64,000 nucleotides of DNA. Source: JASGIT01 sp047601665. Its GTDB lineage: Bacteria > Pseudomonadota > Gammaproteobacteria > Burkholderiales > Burkholderiaceae_C. The notes beneath the pieces were generated by a model. That model was not told the DNA's origin and made no database searches. It saw only the letters and a list, made by a program, of their open reading frames with translations. Of this stretch, positions 1 through 7,420 are shown piece after piece (the stretch's first letter is position 1; every line of letters starts with the position of its first letter). The stretch covers positions 620,001 to 684,000 of the forward strand of contig JASGIT010000001.1 in assembly GCA_047601665.1 (NCBI GenBank), given 5' to 3'. The position numbers and the translations under genes were made by a program.

Positions 1-808
1 GCCCCAGCGGCCCGGCCACCTCCAGCGCCCCGGCCAGGCCCGCCGCGCCGCCCGAGACCAGCAGCGCCACCCACAGCGCCTTGCGCGAGGAGAAGCCCGC
101 GTAGCGCGCCGCCGCCGGGGCCAGCCCGCCGACCTGCTGCGCGAAGCCCGCGCGCGTGCGGAACAGGAACACCCACAGCGCCGCCACGCCCGCCAGCGCC
201 AGCAGCACGCCGATGGACACGCGCGCGCCGGGGTAGAGCTTGGGGATTTGCGTCACGCGCTCGAACATCTTGGTCTGCGGGAAGTTGTAGCCCAGCGGGT
301 CCTTCCACGGCCCGAAGACCAGGTAGCCCAGCACCAGCGTGGCCACGTAGACCAGCATCAGGCTGACCAGGATTTCGCTCGCGTTGAACTTGTCGCGCAG
401 CAGCGCGATGATGCCGGCCCACACCATGCCGCCGAGCACGCCCGCGATGAGGATGGCGGGCACGATCCACGGCCCCGTGGTCTTGTCGGCCAGCAGCGCC
501 ACGCCGCCCGCCGCCACCGCGCCGATCACGTACTGGCCCTCGGCGCCGATGTTCCACACGTTGGAGCGGAAGCACACCGCCAGCCCCAGCGCGATCAGCA
601 GCAGCGGCGTGGCCTTGATGGCGATCTGGCCCAGCGCGTAGGGGGTCTTGATCGGGTCCCAGAAGAACACCTGCAGGCCGCGCACCGGGTCTTTGCCCAG
701 GGCGGCGAACAGGGCGATGCCGATCAGCACGGTGATGGCGAGCGCGAGGATGGGCGAGCCGTAGCTCCACAGGCGCGAGGTTTGGGGGCGGGCTTCGAGC
801 TTAAGCAT
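1..808 (-). CDS. ABC transporter permease, nucleoside/purine type (partial, runs off the left edge)
   Basis: Inner-membrane permease of a BMP/Nup-type nucleoside or purine importer (BPD_transp_2 family). The reverse-strand reading frame is open from an ATG at 808 to the window edge, about 269 codons. It starts MLKLEARPQTSRLWSYGSP, then shows alternating hydrophobic segments, a GLAVCFRSNVWNIGAEGQY stretch typical of the family, and an EILVSLMLVYVA segment. Its ATG lies inside the last codons of the preceding ATPase gene, so the two are translationally coupled. A second permease and a BmpA-like lipoprotein would be expected further downstream, outside the window. Proximity to xdhAB supports a purine substrate; that is inference. 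Confidence 0.85.
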   Translation of the reverse strand, partial: MLKLEARPQTSRLWSYGSPILALAITVLIGIALFAALGKDPVRGLQVFFWDPIKTPYALGQIAIKATPLLLIALGLAVCFRSNVWNIGAEGQYVIGAVAAGGVALLADKTTGPWIVPAILIAGVLGGMVWAGIIALLRDKFNASEILVSLMLVYVATLVLGYLVFGPWKDPLGYNFPQTKMFERVTQIPKLYPGARVSIGVLLALAGVAALWVFLFRTRAGFAQQVGGLAPAAARYAGFSSRKALWVALLVSGGAAGLAGALEVAGPLG

Positions 809-2345
809 GGGCGGCCTCCTGGTTGCCGGCGTTCCACAGGCCGCTCATCCATTCGCCGATGCGCTCCACCGTCGCCTCGCTGCGCGGCACGGAGGGCGAG
901 AGGTGCCCCTTGGCGATCACGTGCAGCCGGTCGCAGATTTCAAACAATTCGTCCAACTCCTCGCTCAGCACCAGCACGGCGCAGCCGCTGTCGCGCAGCG
1001 CCAGGATTTCGCCGCGTATCAGCGCGGCGGCGCCCACGTCCACGCCCCAGGTGGGCTGCGAGACGATGAACAATTTGGGATTGGCGTCGATCTCGCGGCC
1101 CACGATGAACTTCTGCAGATTGCCGCCCGACAGCGACTTGGCCGCCGCGTTCGGGCCGCCCGCCTTCACGCCGAAGCGCTGGATGATGGAGCGCGCGTGC
1201 GCCTCGATCTGCCCCATGCGCAGCCAGCCGCCCGCGCCCACGGCGTTGTCGCGGGTCAGCAGCAGGTTGTGCGCCAGGCCCATGGTGGGCACCGCCCCAC
1301 GGCCCAGCCGCTCCTCGGGCACGAAGTGCAGGCCCAGGGCGCGGCGCTGGCGCGGGTTCAGGCGGCCCACGCCCTTGCCCACCATGCGGATCATGTCCGG
1401 CGCGGCGCGCGTGTCTTCGCCCGAGAGCGCGTAGAGCAGTTCCTTCTGCCCGTTGCCCGACACGCCCGCGATGCCGACCACCTCGCCCGCGCGCACCTCG
1501 AAGTCCAGGCCGGCCAGGTCCACGCCGAACTGGTCGGCCTTGGGCAGCGCGAGGCCCTGCACGCGCAGCACGGCCTCGCCCACGTGGGCCTCGCGGTGCG
1601 TGAGCGCGGGCGGCTCGGCCCCGATCATCAGGCGCGAGAGCGAGGCGTTCGACTCCTGCGCCGGGTTGCACACGCCCGTCACCTTGCCGCCGCGCAGCAC
1701 GGTGCAGGCGGTGCACAGTGCACGGATTTCGTGCAGCTTGTGGCTGATGTAGAGGATGCTGCAGCCCTCGCTGGCCAGTTGGCGCAGCACCACGAACAGC
1801 TTTTCGACCGCCTGGGGCGTGAGCACCGAGGTGGGCTCGTCGAGGATCAGCAGGCGCGGGTTGGTGAGCAGCGCGCGGATGATCTCCACGCGCTGCATCT
1901 CGCCCACGGAGAGGGTGTGCACGGGGCGCTCGGGGTCGATCTCCAGCCCGTATTCCGCCGCCTTGGCCGTGATGCGGCGCGCCACCTCGGCCAGCGGCAG
2001 GCTCTTGTCCAGGCCCAGCCACACGTTCTCGGCCACGGTGAGCGTATCGAACAGGCTGAAGTGCTGGAACACCATGGCGATGCCCAGGTGCCGCGCCTCC
2101 TGCGGGTTGCGGATATGCACCGGCTTGCCGTCCACGTGCACCGTGCCCTCGTCGGGCTTGACGGCGCCGTAGATGATCTTCATCAGCGTGGACTTGCCCG
2201 CGCCGTTCTCGCCCAGCACGGCGTGCACCTCGCCGGGCTGCACGGTGAGCGAGACGCCGCTGTTCGCCACCACGGCGGGGTAGCGTTTGGTGATGCCCGC
2301 CAGCTGCAAGCGCGGCGGCGGCGAAGAAGTGGATTCCATCGGCAT
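801..2345 (-). CDS. ABC transporter ATP-binding protein with two ABC domains (nucleoside/purine importer)
   Basis: Cytoplasmic ATPase of the sugar/nucleoside (Mgl/NupA-like) class, 514 aa from the ATG at 2345. The first half has a full Walker A (GENGAGKST, about 45-53), signature LSVGE (about 145) and Walker B LLILDEPT. The second half has the degenerate Walker A (GVSGNGQKE), signature LSGGNLQK and VSQPTWGVD in place of the Walker B acidic pair, as usual for this family. A second ATG at 2339 and an upstream ATG at 2378 are possible; a purine-rich AGAGAGAA just before 2345 favours the former pair. It follows the LysR gene on the same strand and overlaps the permease gene by 8 nt. Automatic pipelines often mislabel this family as a heme exporter. 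Confidence 0.9.
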   Translation of the reverse strand: MPMESTSSPPPRLQLAGITKRYPAVVANSGVSLTVQPGEVHAVLGENGAGKSTLMKIIYGAVKPDEGTVHVDGKPVHIRNPQEARHLGIAMVFQHFSLFDTLTVAENVWLGLDKSLPLAEVARRITAKAAEYGLEIDPERPVHTLSVGEMQRVEIIRALLTNPRLLILDEPTSVLTPQAVEKLFVVLRQLASEGCSILYISHKLHEIRALCTACTVLRGGKVTGVCNPAQESNASLSRLMIGAEPPALTHREAHVGEAVLRVQGLALPKADQFGVDLAGLDFEVRAGEVVGIAGVSGNGQKELLYALSGEDTRAAPDMIRMVGKGVGRLNPRQRRALGLHFVPEERLGRGAVPTMGLAHNLLLTRDNAVGAGGWLRMGQIEAHARSIIQRFGVKAGGPNAAAKSLSGGNLQKFIVGREIDANPKLFIVSQPTWGVDVGAAALIRGEILALRDSGCAVLVLSEELDELFEICDRLHVIAKGHLSPSVPRSEATVERIGEWMSGLWNAGNQEAAHA

Positions 2346-2375
2346 ATTCTCTCTCGATTTGTAACCCTGTTCATG

Positions 2376-2428
2376 CACAAAAACCCATTGCAGCGCTTGC
2401 TGGCCGAGCGCTGGCAGCTATTCTTTTC
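2376..2428 (-). repeat. Dispersed ~55-bp AGCGCT repeat, copy 1
   Basis: Lies between the stop of the LysR gene and the start of the ABC ATPase. The core reads CAGCGCTTG, spacer, GAGCGCTGGCAGCTATT, an inverted repeat with AGCGCT arms. It is in reverse orientation relative to copies such as 16464-16522. See the finding on this repeat family. Confidence 0.7.
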
Positions 2429-3350
2429 GTAGTGACGACGCCACGTTGCGCACCGCCTCGCGCAGCCACATGGTGGCGGCGGAATGGTGCGTGCGGGCGT
2501 GCCAGAGCTGGTAGTACATCAGGCGTGGAAACTCCACCGGGCACGCCAGCACCGCGACCGGCAGCCGCTCGGTGTAGCGCTCGCAGAACTGGCGGCCCGT
2601 GGTGAGCACAAGCAAGGTCGATGCCACGATGTCCGGAATCACGCTGAAATGCGCGCAGCGCGCCGTCACGTTGCGCCGCAGGCCCATGCCGTCGAGCTGC
2701 GAATCGATCACGCCGCGCGCGCCGGGGTGGGTGGGCGTGGGGGCGACGTGCTCGGCGGCCAGCCATTCCTCGGCCGTCCAGCCGCGGCGCACGGCGGGGT
2801 GCTCGCGGCTCACCAGGCAGGCCACGTCGTCGCTGAACAGGCGGCCCATGTGCAGGTCGTCGGGCGGCTGGGGCCAGTTGCCGATCACCACGTCGAGCTC
2901 GCCCTGGGCCAGGTGCGCGTGGTAGTGCGAGTCGGGCGACAGCGGCAGCACCTCCACCGGGCACAGCGGCGCGTGCGACTTGATGTGCGCCACCAGGCGC
3001 GGCAGGAAGAACGGGTCGAGGTAGTCGCTCGCGGCCACGCGGAAGGTGCGCGTGGCGGTGCGCGGGTCGAACCCGCGCGCGTCGGAGAACAGCCCCTCGG
3101 CCGCGCGCAGGATGCTGGCCGCCGGCTCCACCATGCGCAGCGCCGCGTCGGTGGGAATCATGCCCGGCCCCGAGCGCACCAGCAGCGGGTCGCCCGCCAG
3201 CTCGCGCAGCCGCTTCAGCGACGCCGACACCGCCGGCTGGTGCATCCCCAGACGGATCGCCGCACGCGACACGCTGCGCTCCGTGAGCACGGTGTGCAGC
3301 ACGCGGATCAGGTGCAGGTCGATCTTGTCGAAAAGGGCTTGGTCTCTCAT
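2418..3350 (-). CDS. LysR-family transcriptional regulator
   Basis: DNA-binding regulator, 310 aa from the ATG at 3350. The N-terminal winged helix-turn-helix is clear (IDLHLIRVLHTVLTERSVSRAAIRLGMHQPAVSASLKRLRE, given as SVSRAAIRLGMHQPAVSASL for the core). A LysR substrate-binding domain follows. An in-frame upstream start at 3434 exists, but it adds a tail the family does not have. The gene is divergent from xdhA across about 210 bp and sits ahead of the ABC importer genes on its own strand. It is therefore well placed to control both xanthine dehydrogenase and purine uptake, possibly with a purine intermediate as co-inducer. The ligand is not known from the sequence. Confidence 0.87.
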   Translation of the reverse strand: MRDQALFDKIDLHLIRVLHTVLTERSVSRAAIRLGMHQPAVSASLKRLRELAGDPLLVRSGPGMIPTDAALRMVEPAASILRAAEGLFSDARGFDPRTATRTFRVAASDYLDPFFLPRLVAHIKSHAPLCPVEVLPLSPDSHYHAHLAQGELDVVIGNWPQPPDDLHMGRLFSDDVACLVSREHPAVRRGWTAEEWLAAEHVAPTPTHPGARGVIDSQLDGMGLRRNVTARCAHFSVIPDIVASTLLVLTTGRQFCERYTERLPVAVLACPVEFPRLMYYQLWHARTHHSAATMWLREAVRNVASSLRKE

Positions 3351-3560
3351 ATGGTTATCGTGGGGCGTGCTGGCCAGCAACGTGCCTGGCCCATCCCTCG
3401 GAGGCTCGCCGGGGGCCATCTTGGCGAAAAGCATTTAACCACTCATAGCGCTCCAGGCATTTTCGTCATAAGGTGGGGCATATGGCGCGTGGCGCGGGCC
3501 TCTTTACCCTCTTTGATCGCGCAGCGCGCGAACTACCCTCCCCCACCACCGCCGTCATCC

Positions 3561-5003
3561 ATGAACACCCGCCCCCTCCAGTTCGTCCGCAGAGGCCAGA
3601 CCGTCACGCGCCGCAACGTCCCGCCCGACCGCCGCCTGCTCGACCTGCTGCGCGAAGACCTGCACGCCACCGGCTGCAAGCAAGGCTGCGACGACGGCGG
3701 CTGCGGCGCCTGCGCCGTGGTGCTGGGCGAGGCCGTGGAGGGCCGGCTGCGCTACCGCACCGTGAACGCCTGCCAGCTGCCCGCCCACGCGCTGCACGGC
3801 AAGGCGCTGTGGACGGTGGAAGACCTGGCGCAGGACCCGCACATCCACCACGAAGACCCCGCCAACGCAGGCGCGCTGCACCCCGCGCAGGAAGCGCTGG
3901 TGCAGTGCCACGGCTCGCAGTGCGGCTTCTGCACGCCGGGGTTCGTGATGGGCCTGTTCGGCATGTACCAGAACCACCTCTGCCAGGGCCGCGCCATCAC
4001 GCGCGCACAGGCGCAGCAGGATCTGGCGGGCCACCTGTGCCGCTGCACCGGCTACCGCCCCATCCTGGACGCCGCGCAGACCATGCACCACCTGCCCTGG
4101 GCGCGGGTGGACGAGGTGCAAGTGCTACAAAAACTGGAGCTTCTGGCGCTTGATGGATCAGGTCTAGAGGCCGATTCGGCTCTCTATCTGGCGCCCACCA
4201 CCCTGCCCGCCCTGCTGGCCGCCCGCGCGGCCCACCCGCAGGCCCAGGTGGTGGCGGGCGGCACGGCGCGCCAGGGCGAGCGGGCCCGGGTGCTCGACGT
4301 GACCCGCCCCCCCGAGCTGCGCCGCATCGAGACCAGCCGCCACCACCTGCACATAGGCGCCTCCGCTCCACTGACCGAGGCGTTTGCCGCCCTGGCCCGC
4401 CACTGGCCGCCCGTGGCCGGCTACGCCGCGCGCTTCGCCGGGCTGGCCGTGCGCAACGTCGCCACGCTGGGCGGCCAACTGGCCCACTTTGCCGCCAACG
4501 GCGACGCCACGCCGCTGCTGATCGCGCTGCGCGCCCAGGCCGCCATCGCCAGCCAGCGCGGCAGCCGCCAAGTCGTGCGGCACATCGCGGTGGAAGACTT
4601 CGACGGCCTGGCGCCAGACGAACTCATCGTGCGCTTCGACATCCCCCTGCCCGCACCACACGCTCAGCTGTTCGCCCACAAAGTCTCCCAGCGCCGGGAC
4701 AACGACGCCGCCACCCTCAGCCTCGCCGTGCAGTGGGACGGCCGCCGCGCTTCCATCGGCGTGAGCGGCGTCTGCACCCGCCCGCGCCGCGCCCTGCGGG
4801 CTGAAGCCGCGCTTACCGAATGGAGCGCCGGCGCCCTCGCCCGCGCGGGCGAGGCGCTGCAAGCCGAATTCACCCCGCCCACCGACCTGCGCGCCAGCAG
4901 CGCCTACCGCCGCGCCCTGCTCGCCAGCCTGATGCAGCGCTGCTGGCAGGAAAGCCAGGGCGCGCCCTCCCTCCAGACCCTGACCGAACTGGTGCCCGCA
5001 TGA
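3561..5003 (+). CDS. xdhA: xanthine dehydrogenase, iron-sulfur/FAD subunit
   Basis: Small subunit of bacterial xanthine dehydrogenase (hypoxanthine/xanthine to urate), 480 aa. The start at 3561 gives the family N-terminus. The plant-type [2Fe-2S] domain has C39, C43, C48, C51 and C71. The second [2Fe-2S] domain has C121, C124, C160 and C162 (CGFCTPGF and CRCTGYRP). The FAD-binding domain follows from about 210 and includes VVAGGTA and NVATLGGQL. An odd linker at about 188-207 between the iron-sulfur and FAD domains is encoded by a copy of the dispersed ~55-bp repeat. The stop overlaps the xdhB start as ATGA. Confidence 0.95.
   Translation: MNTRPLQFVRRGQTVTRRNVPPDRRLLDLLREDLHATGCKQGCDDGGCGACAVVLGEAVEGRLRYRTVNACQLPAHALHGKALWTVEDLAQDPHIHHEDPANAGALHPAQEALVQCHGSQCGFCTPGFVMGLFGMYQNHLCQGRAITRAQAQQDLAGHLCRCTGYRPILDAAQTMHHLPWARVDEVQVLQKLELLALDGSGLEADSALYLAPTTLPALLAARAAHPQAQVVAGGTARQGERARVLDVTRPPELRRIETSRHHLHIGASAPLTEAFAALARHWPPVAGYAARFAGLAVRNVATLGGQLAHFAANGDATPLLIALRAQAAIASQRGSRQVVRHIAVEDFDGLAPDELIVRFDIPLPAPHAQLFAHKVSQRRDNDAATLSLAVQWDGRRASIGVSGVCTRPRRALRAEAALTEWSAGALARAGEALQAEFTPPTDLRASSAYRRALLASLMQRCWQESQGAPSLQTLTELVPA
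4124..4181 (+). repeat. Dispersed ~55-bp repeat inside xdhA, copy 2
   Basis: This coding-sequence segment reads CTACAAAAACTGGAGCTTCT, then GGCGCTTGATGGATCAGG, then TCTAGAGGCCGATTCGGCT. It matches the intergenic repeat consensus (AGCTGCTAGCGCTTATNNAT, then CTAGAGGCCGATTTGGCT) in order and spacing. It encodes the linker between the Fe-S and FAD domains of XdhA. Confidence 0.6.
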
Positions 5004-7282
5004 ACCGCCAGGAACTCCCCGCCGTCGGCTTCCCGCACCCGCTCGCCAGCGCCCACGCCCAGGCCACGGGCGATACGGCCTATACCGGCGACCTGCCGGA
5101 AATCCTCGGCACGCTGCACGCCGCGCCCATCCTCTCGCCCGTGGCGCATGGCCGCATCACCCGCATCGACACCGCCGCCGCGCTGGCCCTGGACGGCGTG
5201 CACGGCGTGGTGCTGGCCCGGGACGTGCCCCACGATGCGCCAGACGCACCCGTATTCGCCCACGACCTGGTGCAGTACGCAGGCCAGGTCATCGGCCTGG
5301 CGGTGGCCGACACCGCCGCCCAGGCCCGCCGCGCCGCACGGCAGGTGCAAGTCCACATCACCCCCCTGCCCGCCGTGCTGACCCTGCAGCAGGCGCTGGC
5401 CGAAGCCCACTACGCGCTGCCGCCCGTCTTCCTGCGCCGCGGGCAGCCGGAAGCCGCCATCGCGCAGGCGCCGCACCGCCTCACCGGCCAGCTGGAAACC
5501 GGCGCGCAGGAGCACTTCTACCTCGAAGGCCAGACCGCCTACGCCCTGCCGCTGGAGCAAGGCGAATGGTGGGTCTACGCCAGCACCCAGAACCCTGGCG
5601 AAGTACAGCGCCGCGTGGCCCAGGCCCTGGGCCTGCCCGCCGCCAGCGTGCGCGTGGAATGCGCCAGCCTGGGCGGCGGCTTCGGCGGCAAGGAAACGCA
5701 GGCCGCCCCCCTGGCCGTGTGGGCCGCCGTGGCCGCGCACCGGCTGGGCCGCCCGGTGAAGCTGGGCCTGTTGCGCGGCGAAGACTTCCGCATCACCGGC
5801 AAGCGCCACCCCTTCGCCTGCGACTGGCAGGTGGGCTTCGACGGCGCGGGCCGCATCCTCGGCCTGCAGCTGCGCATGGCGGCGGACTGCGGCCACAGCG
5901 GCGCCGACCTCTCCGGCCCCGTGGCCGACCGCGCCGCGCTCAACGCCGACGGCGCGTACTTCCTCCCCCACGTGGCCATCGCCTCGTACCGCTGCAAAAC
6001 CCACACGCAGAGCCACACCGCCTTCCGTGGCCTGGGCGCGCCGCAGGGCGCGATCGTGATCGAGACCATCGTGGGCGACATCGCCCGCGCCCTCGGCCTC
6101 GACGGCCTCGCCGTGCGCCGCGCCAACCTCTACGGCGTGCAGGAGCGCAACACCACCCACTACCAGATGCCGGTGGAAGACAACATCCTGCACGATCTGC
6201 TACCAAAACTGGAGCTGTCAGCGCGCTACCAGCAAAGGCAGCAGGCCATTTTGGCCTGGAACGCGCAGCACCCCGCGCTCCAGCGCGGCCTGGCGCTCAC
6301 CCCGGTCAAATTCGGCATCAGCGCCCCTGGTGCCACCACCGCGCCCGCCGCTGGCGTGCGGGTGCACATCCACGCGGATGGCGGCGTCCAGGTCAGCCAC
6401 GGCGGCACCGACATGGGCCAGGGCCTGCACACCAAGGTGGCGCAACTGGTGGCCGACGCGCTGGGCGTGCCCCTGGCCCGCGTGCGCGCCCTGCCCTCGG
6501 ACACGCTGCAACCACGCTCCGCCGGCGGCAGCCGCGCCGCCCAGCAGGCCGCGCAATCGGCGGCCCGCCAGGTACGCGCCCGCCTCGCCGCCTTCGTCGC
6601 CGAACTGGACGGCTGCGGCGCAAAAGACGTGCGCATCCACGCCGGCCAGGTCGTCACCCCCCGCGCCCTGCGCACCTGGGACGAGGCCGTGCAAGCCGCC
6701 CACGCCCACCGCGTGCCGCTATGGAGCGACGGCGGCGGCCCCGGCACCCCGCCCGCCCCCTACGGCCAGGCCACGCCCGCAGGCCACCCCTTCTGCGGCT
6801 TTGCCTACGGCGCGGCCTGCGCGGAGGTGGCGCTGGACACCCTGACCGGCGAGTGCCGCGTGCTCGCCGTGGACGTGCTGCACGACGTGGGCCACAGCAT
6901 CAACCCCGCCATCGACATCGGCCAGATCGAAGGCGGCCTGGTGCAGGGCCTGGGCTGGCTCACCACCGAGCAACTCGTATGGAACGCCAGCGGCCAACTC
7001 GCCACGCAGGGGGCCGACAGCTACAAGATCCCCGCCACGGGCGACGTGCCGCAGCGCCTGTCCATCCAGCTCTGGCCCCGCGGCCAGGACCGGGCACACG
7101 ACAGCCGCCATCTGTGCAAGTCCGTGGGCGAGCCCCCCTTCCTGCTCGCCATCAGCGTGTACGAAGCCCTGCGCAACGCCGTGGCGTCCGCGCGCGCGGA
7201 CGGCCAGCCGGTGCACCTGAACGTACCCGCCACCGCCGAGCGCCTGCTGCGCGCACTGGGCCGGCTGGAAGACCGCCTTTAG
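5000..7282 (+). CDS. xdhB: xanthine dehydrogenase, molybdopterin-binding subunit
   Basis: Large catalytic subunit, 760 aa, which binds the molybdenum cofactor and hydroxylates xanthine to urate. The start ATG at 5000 overlaps the xdhA stop. Conserved features are the GGGFGGKE motif (225-232) that contacts the cofactor, a central RGLALTPVKFGIS segment, the HGGTDMGQGLHTK motif, and a C-terminal GEPP (710-713) with the catalytic glutamate. Length is normal for the proteobacterial XdhB type. The maturation factor gene xdhC lies about 5 kb downstream on the other strand rather than in the operon. A stretch at 6195-6259 resembles the dispersed repeat but codes for family-conserved residues. Confidence 0.96.
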   Translation: MNRQELPAVGFPHPLASAHAQATGDTAYTGDLPEILGTLHAAPILSPVAHGRITRIDTAAALALDGVHGVVLARDVPHDAPDAPVFAHDLVQYAGQVIGLAVADTAAQARRAARQVQVHITPLPAVLTLQQALAEAHYALPPVFLRRGQPEAAIAQAPHRLTGQLETGAQEHFYLEGQTAYALPLEQGEWWVYASTQNPGEVQRRVAQALGLPAASVRVECASLGGGFGGKETQAAPLAVWAAVAAHRLGRPVKLGLLRGEDFRITGKRHPFACDWQVGFDGAGRILGLQLRMAADCGHSGADLSGPVADRAALNADGAYFLPHVAIASYRCKTHTQSHTAFRGLGAPQGAIVIETIVGDIARALGLDGLAVRRANLYGVQERNTTHYQMPVEDNILHDLLPKLELSARYQQRQQAILAWNAQHPALQRGLALTPVKFGISAPGATTAPAAGVRVHIHADGGVQVSHGGTDMGQGLHTKVAQLVADALGVPLARVRALPSDTLQPRSAGGSRAAQQAAQSAARQVRARLAAFVAELDGCGAKDVRIHAGQVVTPRALRTWDEAVQAAHAHRVPLWSDGGGPGTPPAPYGQATPAGHPFCGFAYGAACAEVALDTLTGECRVLAVDVLHDVGHSINPAIDIGQIEGGLVQGLGWLTTEQLVWNASGQLATQGADSYKIPATGDVPQRLSIQLWPRGQDRAHDSRHLCKSVGEPPFLLAISVYEALRNAVASARADGQPVHLNVPATAERLLRALGRLEDRL

Positions 7283-7312
7283 GCGCACAGCGTTCGCAAC
7301 GGGCGCACCCCA

Positions 7313-7420
7313 AGCGAGGGCAGCCGAGCAAGGGCCGCCCCGCAGCGAGGGCTGCGTCCCCCTGCCCGGCGAAGCCGAGAGCGGGGGGAAGCGGCGTCAG
7401 CCGCTCAGGGGGGTGTTCAT
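7313..7420. repeat. Degenerate copy of the ~113-bp CATGAAAC-type repeat, copy A
   Basis: This stretch sits between the convergent stops of xdhB and the diguanylate cyclase gene. It shares GAGCAAGGGCCGCCCCGCAG with the copies at 36121 and 54519 and ends with GGGGGGTGTTCAT. It also contains AGCGGC-GTCA-GCCGCT (about 7390-7405), a short stem that could help transcription stop. The left terminal inverted repeat is not recognisable. Confidence 0.55.

Noticed and set aside
807..2432. A 541-aa open frame antisense to the ABC ATPase gene, and similar long frames opposite the helicase (16554-18248), coxA (39849-41474) and others
   Set aside because: They mirror the real genes codon for codon, have Arg/Ala/His-rich shadow composition and no recognisable domain. 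They are expected in DNA with very high GC at third positions.
2484..3560. An in-frame upstream extension of xdhA reaching back to 2484
   Set aside because: It runs antisense through the LysR gene; the XdhA family N-terminus begins at the ATG at 3561.
6195..6259. Repeat-like stretch in xdhB resembling the dispersed ~55-bp element
   Set aside because: The encoded LPKLELSARYQQRQQAILAW fits what the XdhB family has here in length and pattern, so the similarity may be chance or conservation of the gene itself. Not counted as a firm copy.
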